This document shows positions 1 through 5,488 of a stretch of 7,649 nt of DNA, in pieces. The first letter of the stretch is position 1. Each line of letters starts with the position of its first letter. Source of the stretch: an uncultured Bacillota bacterium (lineage in GTDB: Bacteria; Bacillota; Clostridia; Tissierellales; Tepidimicrobiaceae); NCBI GenBank assembly GCA_937967955.1, contig CALBUB010000150.1, positions 1 through 7,649 of the forward strand. The letters are read 5' to 3'. A program made the position numbers and the translations under genes. The notes under the pieces were generated by a model. It saw nothing but the letters and a program-made list of their open reading frames with translations. It had not been told where the DNA came from and did no database searches.

Positions 1-160
1 AGGGAAACAGGTGAAAATCCTGTGCGGTCCCGCCGCCGTGAGGCATTTATGTAGTTTACTATGCCACTGGGAAACTGGGAAGGCAAACTACATTTAAAAG
101 CCGAGCCGGAAGACCTGCCTATACTGGAACAACTAACTTCACGAGGATGAAGAGGTTGTT
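1..160 (+). promoter_or_regulatory. Cobalamin (B12) riboswitch aptamer, 5' end cut off
   Basis: The leader RNA carries the hallmark conserved blocks of the cobalamin riboswitch in the right order. These are GGTGAAAATCC with a flanking helix (about 7-23), GCGGTCCCGCC (24-34), GCCACTGG followed by CTGGGAAGGC (63-84), and the B12 box AGCCGGAAGACCTGCC (104-119). A downstream hairpin pairs 128-133 with 155-160 and 137-141 with 148-152; its loop (142-147, CGAGGA) is partly complementary to the TCCCG loop at 28-32, as expected for the L5-L13 kissing contact that reports cobalamin binding. The complementary pair 51-57/85-91 fits a peripheral helix. The 5' strand of the closing helix and the promoter lie before base 1. 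Adenosyl- or other cobalamins normally repress the genes behind such switches. The identity is secure; which cobalamin form is preferred cannot be read from this. Confidence 0.95.
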
Positions 161-209
161 ATGTGATAAGGCTATGCTATTTTATACATAGCTGGCTAAT
201 TAGCATATT

Positions 210-240
210 AACCTTCCAACTGAAGTTGGAAGGTTTTTTA
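210..240 (+). terminator. Intrinsic terminator: expression platform of the B12 riboswitch
   Basis: A perfect stem (AACCTTCCAAC 210-220 with GTTGGAAGGTT 225-235, loop TGAA) is followed by a T run. It lies between the aptamer and the first gene, so it acts as a conditional terminator. Bases 221-229 are complementary to 133-141 in the riboswitch P13 arm (9 pairs, one of them G-U). Melting of that arm without ligand could therefore form an antiterminator and let transcription continue. The pairing is seen in the sequence; the switching mechanism is inferred. Confidence 0.9.
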
Positions 241-244
241 GTTT

Positions 245-252
245 AAAGGAGG
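245..252 (+). promoter_or_regulatory. Ribosome binding site that fixes the start of the first gene
   Basis: AAAGGAGG is a near-perfect Shine-Dalgarno site with a 5-base spacer to the ATG at 258. The in-frame GTG at 252 overlaps the site itself and so cannot be the start. Confidence 0.85.
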
Positions 253-257
253 TGGAT

Positions 258-791
258 ATGATAGGGAATTTAGATTTCACATGTTATACTTTTATGGCTG
301 AAGAAGGCCTTTTATGTGATTACGAAGTACTAACTGATGGAATTAGTAGTTACTTTGGCCTGGCAGCAGCTTTTGGAAGAGAAAGGGGCTATCCAGAAGA
401 TATTTGTAATATCCTAGAATGGCTTACAGAAGCTCTTTTACATGTAAATGGTTCTTTAAGGGGGAAGCTAGCTATTGCAGAAGAGGATGTAAATAAATTG
501 TACAAGCTATACAAGCACTATAAGAGTCAAATAGATGTATCTGGTTTTACTCTGCCAACAGGCTCTTACTTTTCATGCCTTATAAATATACTCAGGTACA
601 AGACTAAGGAATTGGTTAGGCTGTTAAATAAGGTAGATAGGGAAAAAGATGTACCAGAAATACTCTTTTCTTTCACAAACCTACTAGCTAACTTTCTTCA
701 TGTTTTAAGCTTGTATATAAATAAGCTAGATGGTGTTGAAAATAAACCTTTCATATCAAAAAGCTACCATATAAAAAATAAGGGGGTATAA
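258..791 (+). CDS. Divergent cobalamin adenosyltransferase-like (PduO/EutT-related) protein
   Basis: A 177-residue soluble protein with no signal peptide. Its C-terminal half resembles the helical bundle of PduO-type ATP:cob(I)alamin adenosyltransferases: FTLPTGS (97-103) matches the family's F-x-LPGGS motif, two arginines (113 and 121) sit where the R-x3-RRAER helix lies, and a VPEIL...N-x-L-x-N-x-L segment (about 132-155) matches the P-x-L-x-x-LNRLSDLLFVLAR helix. DGISSYFGLA (27-36) matches DELNSFIGLA and keeps the aspartate that salt-bridges to the helix arginine. The N-terminal ATP loop (TGDxGxT type) is absent and RRAER is degraded, so ATP-dependent adenosylation is doubtful. As first gene behind a B12 riboswitch and beside an uptake module, it may bind, traffic or modify corrinoids. 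Membership in the superfamily is fairly firm; catalysis is unproven. The start is the ATG behind AAAGGAGG. Confidence 0.72.
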   Translation: MIGNLDFTCYTFMAEEGLLCDYEVLTDGISSYFGLAAAFGRERGYPEDICNILEWLTEALLHVNGSLRGKLAIAEEDVNKLYKLYKHYKSQIDVSGFTLPTGSYFSCLINILRYKTKELVRLLNKVDREKDVPEILFSFTNLLANFLHVLSLYINKLDGVENKPFISKSYHIKNKGV

Positions 792-793
792 TT

Positions 794-1192
794 ATGAATA
801 AAAAGATTATTGCCATTTTAGTGGTGTTAGCTATAGCCATAGTTGGTTATGTGGGCTATAAAAATTTGATAGTTCCAGCAGGAACTGAAGGAGAGAAAGA
901 GGTTACAATCCAAGTAATAAACGAAAAGGAAAATGTGGATAAGACCTTTACCTATAATACAGACCATAAGTATCTAATTGAGCTATTAGAAGAAAAACAG
1001 GATGAATTGGGAGTAAGCTTCCAAGAGTACGATTTTGGTAAGATGGTAATAGGGATGCTTAATTATGTGGCTGATGACAGCAATAATGAATATTTCCATA
1101 TTTATGTTAATGGGGAAGATGCAACCACAGGCCCTGGAGAGATACCTCTAAATAATGAAGATGTATATACTTTTGAACTGAAGACCTATTAA
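794..1192 (+). CDS. Membrane-anchored DUF4430 (transcobalamin-like C-terminal domain) protein
   Basis: A 132-residue protein with a lysine-flanked hydrophobic segment (about 5-22) and no lipobox cysteine, so it is probably held by an uncleaved N-terminal anchor with the rest outside the cell. Residues 37-131 fit the DUF4430 domain: a beta strand (EVTIQVINE), a helix with LIELLEEK (61-68), and the signature aromatic-x-I-YVNG segment (100-107), then GEDATTGPGE and NNEDVYTFEL. This fold is shared with the C-terminal domain of animal intrinsic factor and transcobalamin, where it caps bound cobalamin. Between a B12-controlled adenosyltransferase-like gene and an ECF S component, a role as an extracellular corrinoid-capturing partner of the importer is likely. 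The AAGGGGGT ribosome site lies just before the ATG. The gap to the previous gene is 2 bases, which suggests translational coupling. The ligand is inferred only. Confidence 0.82.
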   Translation: MNKKIIAILVVLAIAIVGYVGYKNLIVPAGTEGEKEVTIQVINEKENVDKTFTYNTDHKYLIELLEEKQDELGVSFQEYDFGKMVIGMLNYVADDSNNEYFHIYVNGEDATTGPGEIPLNNEDVYTFELKTY

Positions 1193-1194
1193 CC

Positions 1195-1698
1195 ATGAAG
1201 GCAAAAGATGTAGTACTCATAGGAATATTAAGTGCTTCTATAACAGCAGGGAAATTAGCCTTAAGTTTTATACCTAATGTGGAAATAGTAACGTTGCTTT
1301 TTATAGTCTATACAGTAGTGTTTGGATATAGAAGGACATTATTAGTGTCTATAGTATTTACAACCACTGAAATATTCATATATGGTTTTGCCACATGGCT
1401 ATTAGGCTACTATATTATCTGGCCAACCCTGATATTGCTAACAGAGATAATGAATAAAAGGTTTAAGTCGGAATATGCCTATGCAATTTTAGGAGGTATC
1501 TTTGGATATATTTTTGGCCTTTTCTTTGCTGTTATAGAGTCTTTCTTCTATGGAATAGCTTATGGCTGGGCCTATTGGATAAGGGGGTTGCTCTTCGACC
1601 TATTACATGGAACTTCTAATTTCATAATCGTACTATTATTATTTAAGCCAGTAAAAAATTTACTTGAAAAATTAAAAAAGTCCTATTATGCTGTATAA
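1195..1698 (+). CDS. ECF transporter S component, probably for a corrinoid or its precursor
   Basis: A 167-residue, very hydrophobic protein with about five to six membrane helices (roughly 6-25, 30-45, 48-66, 68-84, 96-118, 134-151) and a basic tail, the size and layout of substrate-binding S components of energy-coupling factor transporters. The early run ALSFIPNVEIVTLLFIVYT (22-40), then FGYRR, is typical of a Clostridial S-component group. No ECF ATPase (EcfA) or EcfT is encoded nearby, so a group II system sharing a housekeeping module is expected. The riboswitch and partner genes point to cobalamin or cobinamide import (the CbrT role) or to alpha-ribazole-type salvage (the CblT role); no CblS kinase is seen beside it. 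The ATG is 2 bases after the previous stop with little Shine-Dalgarno, so translation is probably coupled. The substrate is inferred from context. Confidence 0.8.
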   Translation: MKAKDVVLIGILSASITAGKLALSFIPNVEIVTLLFIVYTVVFGYRRTLLVSIVFTTTEIFIYGFATWLLGYYIIWPTLILLTEIMNKRFKSEYAYAILGGIFGYIFGLFFAVIESFFYGIAYGWAYWIRGLLFDLLHGTSNFIIVLLLFKPVKNLLEKLKKSYYAV

Positions 1699-1724
1699 AG
1701 CTGAGGGTTTCCTCAGCTTTTATT
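1697..1724 (+). terminator. Intrinsic terminator ending the B12 operon
   Basis: A 10-bp perfect stem (AAAGCTGAGG 1697-1706 with CCTCAGCTTT 1711-1720, loop GTTT) overlaps the last codon of the S-component gene and runs into TTTATT. The T tract is short and interrupted. Confidence 0.8.
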
Positions 1725-1799
1725 AAATTCATTGTTTGTAGAAAAAAGACCCTATATGTGTTAAAATTATTAAAATAGGACAAGTAATTACAATAAAAT

Positions 1800-1828
1800 T
1801 AGACAGCCACAGTTTATGTTTATAAATA
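1800..1828 (+). promoter_or_regulatory. Possible promoter of the two-ligase operon
   Basis: TAGACA (1800-1805) and TAAATA (1823-1828) are separated by 17 bases; TATAAA at 1821 is an alternative -10. Transcription would begin near 1835, downstream of the ATG at 1830 and upstream of the ribosome site at 1848. This fits the GTG start at 1860. The rest of the AT-rich gap 1725-1829 shows nothing else convincing. Confidence 0.35.
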
Positions 1829-1847
1829 TATGGAAAAAATAGTATAT

Positions 1848-1854
1848 GGGGTGA
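1848..1854 (+). promoter_or_regulatory. Ribosome binding site favouring the GTG start at 1860
   Basis: GGGGTGA pairs with the 16S anti-Shine-Dalgarno region (one G-U) with a 5-base spacer to the GTG at 1860. The in-frame ATG at 1830 has no comparable site upstream. Confidence 0.6.
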
Positions 1855-1859
1855 AAATA

Positions 1860-3050
1860 GTGAAAAATAAAGCAGTAATTCTTGGAGCAAACTATTATAT
1901 AGGACTGAGCATAATAAGGTGTTTAGGAATCCATGGAATACACACTGTTGCCATAGATTATTCAAAAGAAGGCACTTATGGCTTCCATTCAAAATACTGT
2001 TCTGAAGCTTTAATTGCTCCAAATAGCAAAGAAGATCCAGAAGGCCTATTAGACTTCTTAATTGACTATGCTAAAAAACAAGAGGAAAAACCAGTATTAT
2101 TTCCATCGGCTGATGGCTATGTGGAATTTATAGACAAATATATTTCAGTTTTGAAGGATTATTATCTTATCAATCAAACGGAAAAAAGGGTACATACAAA
2201 GGTAATGGACAAAAAAACATTGCATGCTATTGCCCAAAAACACGGAGTCTTGGTGCCAGAAACAGTAAATGTAGATGAAGAAGACTTCAAGGAAAAGGTA
2301 GAGAGCATTATCAAATTTCCTTGTATAGTTAAGCCTACAGACTCACCAGCATTTGTAGCCAAGTTCAGGAAGAAAATATTTAAAGTAAACAATATGGAAG
2401 AATTGGAAGAAGCTATAAAAAAGGCCCAGGATGCTAATTTGGAAGTAATAGTACAAAGGATTATACCAGGCTTTGATGATCATATGTATACATTTGATGC
2501 TTATTTAAACCAGGCTTCAAAAGTAACCCATTGGACAACTTGCCAAAAATACAGGCAATGGCCTATAAACTTTGGAGCTAGTGTATACACTGGTCAAAAA
2601 TATGTGCCAGAGCTTTATGAAATAGGAAGTAAATTCTTAGAAGACATTGGATATACAGGCTTTGGAGAAATAGAATTCAAAAAAGATGCTGAAACAGGTA
2701 ATTTTTATCTAATAGAGATAAATACTAGGACTACCAACTTAAATAGTTTGCTTTATAAAGTAGGCCTTAATATGCCATACATAGCCTATTGTGAGCTTAC
2801 AGGAAAGCCTCTTGAACCTTATGCAGTAGATAGGGATACAGGCTATGTATTCTGGTATGCTTATGAAGATATATTTGCTGTAAAGGAATATATAAGAACT
2901 GGCCAATTGAAGCTAAAGGATGTATTAAAGTCCTACAGAAAGCCTAAAGCTTATGCCATATGGGATCCTAAGGATCCGAAGCCTGCTTTTGCTTTCATAG
3001 GGTCTAAATTAAAACGCTTATTGGAAAAGATATTTAATAAAGGAAAATAG
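1860..3050 (+). CDS. ATP-grasp ligase, COG3919 / D-aspartate-ligase-like
   Basis: A 396-residue cytosolic enzyme of the carboxylate-amine (or thiol) ligase superfamily, which activates a carboxylate as acyl phosphate. From the chosen start, an N-terminal pre-ATP-grasp Rossmann part begins at once (AVILGANYYIG, 5-15), then FPSADGY (81-87). The ATP-grasp part has the ATP-contacting lysine in IVKP (K158), the VQRIIPG strand and turn (198-204), and the metal-binding acidic pair EIE (270-272) and E-I-N-x-R (286-290). The C-terminal KDVLKSYRKP...WDPKDPKP stretch (353-375) is typical of COG3919 proteins. The overall plan resembles the Enterococcus D-aspartate ligase that builds peptidoglycan cross-bridges. 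The next gene is a Mur ligase 18 bases away, so cell-wall or other peptide ligation is likely. The substrate is unknown. The ATG at 1830 would add ten residues but has no ribosome site. Confidence 0.85.
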   Translation: MKNKAVILGANYYIGLSIIRCLGIHGIHTVAIDYSKEGTYGFHSKYCSEALIAPNSKEDPEGLLDFLIDYAKKQEEKPVLFPSADGYVEFIDKYISVLKDYYLINQTEKRVHTKVMDKKTLHAIAQKHGVLVPETVNVDEEDFKEKVESIIKFPCIVKPTDSPAFVAKFRKKIFKVNNMEELEEAIKKAQDANLEVIVQRIIPGFDDHMYTFDAYLNQASKVTHWTTCQKYRQWPINFGASVYTGQKYVPELYEIGSKFLEDIGYTGFGEIEFKKDAETGNFYLIEINTRTTNLNSLLYKVGLNMPYIAYCELTGKPLEPYAVDRDTGYVFWYAYEDIFAVKEYIRTGQLKLKDVLKSYRKPKAYAIWDPKDPKPAFAFIGSKLKRLLEKIFNKGK

Positions 3051-3068
3051 ATTGGAGTTGATAAACCT

Positions 3069-4616
3069 ATGATGAGGGCATATGAATTGTTAAAAGCTGT
3101 AGATGTACTAGAGACCTTAAATGGAAAAGATGTAGAAGTAAAGGGAATAGCTTACCATTCAGGCCAGGTGAAACCAGGAGATATTTTTGTATGTATTAAA
3201 GGTTATAAGACTGATGGACATAAATATATACCTGCAGCTATTAAAAATGGTGCAGTAGCCGTTGTAGTGGAAGAGCTACAGCCTACTTTAAACATACCCC
3301 AGTTTCGTGTAGCAGATAGCCGTAAAGCCTTGGCAGCCTTAAGTGATGTATATTATAATCAGCCTTCCCAAGCTATGAACATAATTGGAATAAGTGCAAC
3401 TAATGGGAAAACATCTACCGCCTTTATGACTAATACTATTTTAGAAAAACATGGACTAAAAACAGGACTTATAGGGACAGTAATGGTTAAATTTGGAAAT
3501 TATATTGAACCTTCCATATTAACTACTCCTGAGTCTTTAGACTTACAACGCTATTTTTCTCAAATGAGAAAGCAAGGTGTTTCCCATGTAGTAATGGAGG
3601 TTTCATCTTCAGCTTTAGAATTAAAAAGGGTTGCCAATGTAGACTTTGATATTGTAACTTTAAACAATATAAATAGAGAACATATTGATTTGCATGGCTC
3701 CTTTGAAAGGTATTATCAAGTAAAATCTAGCTTAATAAGGGATGCTAAAGCTAGAGCTTGGGCAATACTTAATTTAGATGAGCCCTACTCAAAAGCCTTA
3801 ATAGATAAGACAAAAGCCCAAGTATTAACTTACGGTATAAAGGATAAAACAGGGGATATTACCATAAAGGATTTAGACCTATCTACAGGTAGGGGAAGAT
3901 TTACAGTAGTTATCCAAAAACCAATTAGGTCTAAAGAGGTTGAATATAAGCCACAGGAATTCCCTATAAACCTATCTGTTTCAGGATATCATTCAGTATA
4001 TAACTCCCTGGTGGCTATATCCATTGGCTTATTATCTGGAGTTCCTATTTCTACAATCCAAGAAGCTATCAATTCTTTTAAAGGAGTTGAAAGGCGCTTC
4101 CAGATAATATATGATAAAGGTTTTAAAATAATAGATGACCACTTTGCTAACCCTGGTAATATAAACGTGACATTAGAAACTTTAAGTATGATGGACTACA
4201 ACAAGCTCCATTTAGTATATGCTATAAGGGGCAATCGTGGAGTAACTACTAATAGGGAAAATGCAGAAACTATAGTAAAATGGGCTAAAAAATTAAATAT
4301 TAAAGAGATAATAGCAACCCTTAGCAGATCTCACGTTACAGAAAAAGATAGGGTAACTCCAGAGGAAGTGGAAGTTTTCATGGAGGTAATGGAGGAAAAA
4401 GGGATAAAAGTCCATCTATATGATGAGTTAAGGGATGCCATATCTTATGGCCTATCTAAGGCGGCTAAAGGAGATATAGTACTTCTAGCTGGCTGTCAAG
4501 GTATGGATTATGGAGCAAAAGTTGCCTTAGAAGAGCTATATAAACTAAGGCCTAATATAGATAGGAAGGAACTATTTAAAGCTTTAGAAGACAGGATTGC
4601 TGGAATTTCCTTGTAA
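3069..4616 (+). CDS. MurE-like Mur ligase with altered amino-acid specificity motif
   Basis: A 515-residue ATP-dependent amide ligase with all three Mur domains. The N-terminal UDP-binding domain has SGQVKPGDIFVCIKG and TDGHKYI (31-54). The central domain has the P-loop ATNGKTST (110-117), TTPESLDLQ (152-160), MEVSSSAL (176-183), INREHIDLHG (201-210) and K219, where the carbamylated lysine sits. The C-terminal domain has ERRF (341-344). Unlike standard MurE, DYAHTPD is replaced by DDHFANP (356-362), the DNPR motif that reads meso-diaminopimelate by SRSH (419-422), and GKGHE near the end by GCQGM (475-479). It should therefore join a different amino acid or amine to UDP-MurNAc-dipeptide or a similar nucleotide substrate. 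GGAGTTGAT precedes the ATG. It forms an operon with the ATP-grasp ligase, and a second, true MurE elsewhere in the genome is expected. Family certain, substrate unknown. Confidence 0.9.
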   Translation: MMRAYELLKAVDVLETLNGKDVEVKGIAYHSGQVKPGDIFVCIKGYKTDGHKYIPAAIKNGAVAVVVEELQPTLNIPQFRVADSRKALAALSDVYYNQPSQAMNIIGISATNGKTSTAFMTNTILEKHGLKTGLIGTVMVKFGNYIEPSILTTPESLDLQRYFSQMRKQGVSHVVMEVSSSALELKRVANVDFDIVTLNNINREHIDLHGSFERYYQVKSSLIRDAKARAWAILNLDEPYSKALIDKTKAQVLTYGIKDKTGDITIKDLDLSTGRGRFTVVIQKPIRSKEVEYKPQEFPINLSVSGYHSVYNSLVAISIGLLSGVPISTIQEAINSFKGVERRFQIIYDKGFKIIDDHFANPGNINVTLETLSMMDYNKLHLVYAIRGNRGVTTNRENAETIVKWAKKLNIKEIIATLSRSHVTEKDRVTPEEVEVFMEVMEEKGIKVHLYDELRDAISYGLSKAAKGDIVLLAGCQGMDYGAKVALEELYKLRPNIDRKELFKALEDRIAGISL

Positions 4617-4618
4617 TT

Positions 4619-4650
4619 AAAGGACTGGTTTTATGCCAGTCCTTTTATAT
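4619..4650 (+). terminator. Intrinsic terminator of the two-ligase operon
   Basis: A 10-bp perfect stem (AAAGGACTGG 4619-4628 with CCAGTCCTTT 4636-4645, loop TTTTATG) is followed by T-rich sequence, just after the Mur ligase stop codon. Confidence 0.9.
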
Positions 4651-4686
4651 TTTTAAATATTTATAAATTTAAATTAAATAAAGCAA

Positions 4687-4715
4687 TTGCATAGCCATTA
4701 CTTTTACTATATTAT
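4687..4715 (+). promoter_or_regulatory. Sigma-A-like promoter of the ABC transporter operon
   Basis: TTGCAT (4687-4692) and TATTAT (4710-4715) are separated by exactly 17 bases. They sit between the preceding terminator and the ribosome site at 4748-4754. The match to TTGACA/TATAAT is good. No clear operator repeat was seen around it. Confidence 0.65.
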
Positions 4716-4759
4716 ACATATAACAGGGAATTTAACAGGAAATTGAAAGGAGTGAAAAG

Positions 4760-5488
4760 GTGTTAAAGCTTGAAGGTTTGTCAAAGACTTACAGTAAGGG
4801 CCAGGTAAAGGCAGTAGATAATATAAATTTAGAAGTAAAGCCTGGTGAGATTTTTGGCTTTCTAGGGCCTAATGGTGCAGGAAAGACTACTACTATAAAG
4901 ATGATAGTAGGCCTTTTAAAGCCAGATACGGGCAAAGTGTTTATTGACGGCATAGATGTATGGGAAAAGCCCTTAGAGGCCAAGAGGAAAATATCCTATG
5001 TGCCAGATACACCAGAAGTTTATGATAAGCTAAAGGGCATAGAATACCTTAATTTTATAGCAGATATATATGGTATTGCTAAAGAAGTAAGGCAAGAGAG
5101 AATTGAAAAATATCTAGATATTTTTGGTTTAAAAGATGCCATTGGCAACTTAATAGGCAGCTACTCCCATGGTATGAAGCAGAAATTGGTACTTATTTCT
5201 GCCTTAATCCATGAGCCGGAGCTATTCATACTAGATGAGCCTATGGTAGGCCTTGATCCTAAATCTTCCTTTAATTTAAAGGAGATAATGAGAGAAAGGT
5301 GCCAGGAAGGAAAGACAGTTTTTTTCTCCACCCATGTGCTGGATATGGCAGAAAAACTATGTGATAGGATTGCCATTATAAACAAAGGAAAGATAATAGC
5401 TTTAGGTACTATGGAAGAGCTTAAGAGTACTGCAGAGGATAAGGAGTCCTTAGAAAAAATATTCCTGGAGTTGACCGAGGATGAATAG
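4760..5488 (+). CDS. ABC transporter ATP-binding protein (ABC-2 exporter type)
   Basis: A 242-residue nucleotide-binding subunit that powers the permease encoded next. Motifs are in order: Walker A GPNGAGKT (36-43), signature SYSHGMKQK (134-142) in place of LSGGQ, Walker B LFILDE (155-160) with the D-loop GLDP, and the switch histidine in STH (H192). The Q-loop position reads YVPDTPEVYDKL, with aspartate for glutamine; this VPDTP form is common in this ABC-2 subgroup and does not suggest inactivity. The length is normal for the family. Translation starts at GTG behind AAAGGAGTG (4747-4754). The last codons overlap the permease ATG in an ATGAATAG junction, so the subunits are translationally coupled. 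Substrate unknown; no regulator or two-component system lies next to it. Confidence 0.93.
   Translation: MLKLEGLSKTYSKGQVKAVDNINLEVKPGEIFGFLGPNGAGKTTTIKMIVGLLKPDTGKVFIDGIDVWEKPLEAKRKISYVPDTPEVYDKLKGIEYLNFIADIYGIAKEVRQERIEKYLDIFGLKDAIGNLIGSYSHGMKQKLVLISALIHEPELFILDEPMVGLDPKSSFNLKEIMRERCQEGKTVFFSTHVLDMAEKLCDRIAIINKGKIIALGTMEELKSTAEDKESLEKIFLELTEDE

Noticed and set aside
51..91. Inverted repeat GTAGTTT/AAACTAC as a separate terminator or operator
   Set aside because: It flanks the conserved GCCACTGG...CTGGGAAGGC core of the riboswitch and is better read as a peripheral aptamer helix; no T run follows.
171..192. Hairpin GCTATG/CATAGC in the linker before the terminator
   Set aside because: Only 6 bp with a 10-base AT-rich loop, so it is too weak to claim a function.
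252..257. GTG at 252 as the start of the first gene
   Set aside because: It overlaps the AAAGGAGG ribosome site, leaving no spacer. The ATG at 258 has ideal spacing.
1729..2022. Minus-strand open frame of 97 codons
   Set aside because: It lies over the 5' part of the ATP-grasp gene and its leader, has no ribosome site and no recognisable domain, and its AT-rich composition explains it.
2174..2392. Minus-strand open frame of 72 codons
   Set aside because: Fully inside the ATP-grasp gene; low-complexity Ser/Thr-rich product typical of an antisense shadow.
4789..5385. Two minus-strand open frames within the ABC ATPase gene
   Set aside because: Both are antisense to well-conserved Walker and signature motifs on the plus strand, and neither has a domain of its own.
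4760..5488. ABC ATPase possibly inactive because the Q-loop glutamine and LSGGQ are changed
   Set aside because: Walker A, Walker B, D-loop and H-loop are intact, and VPDTP and SYSHGM variants are common in this ABC-2 subgroup.
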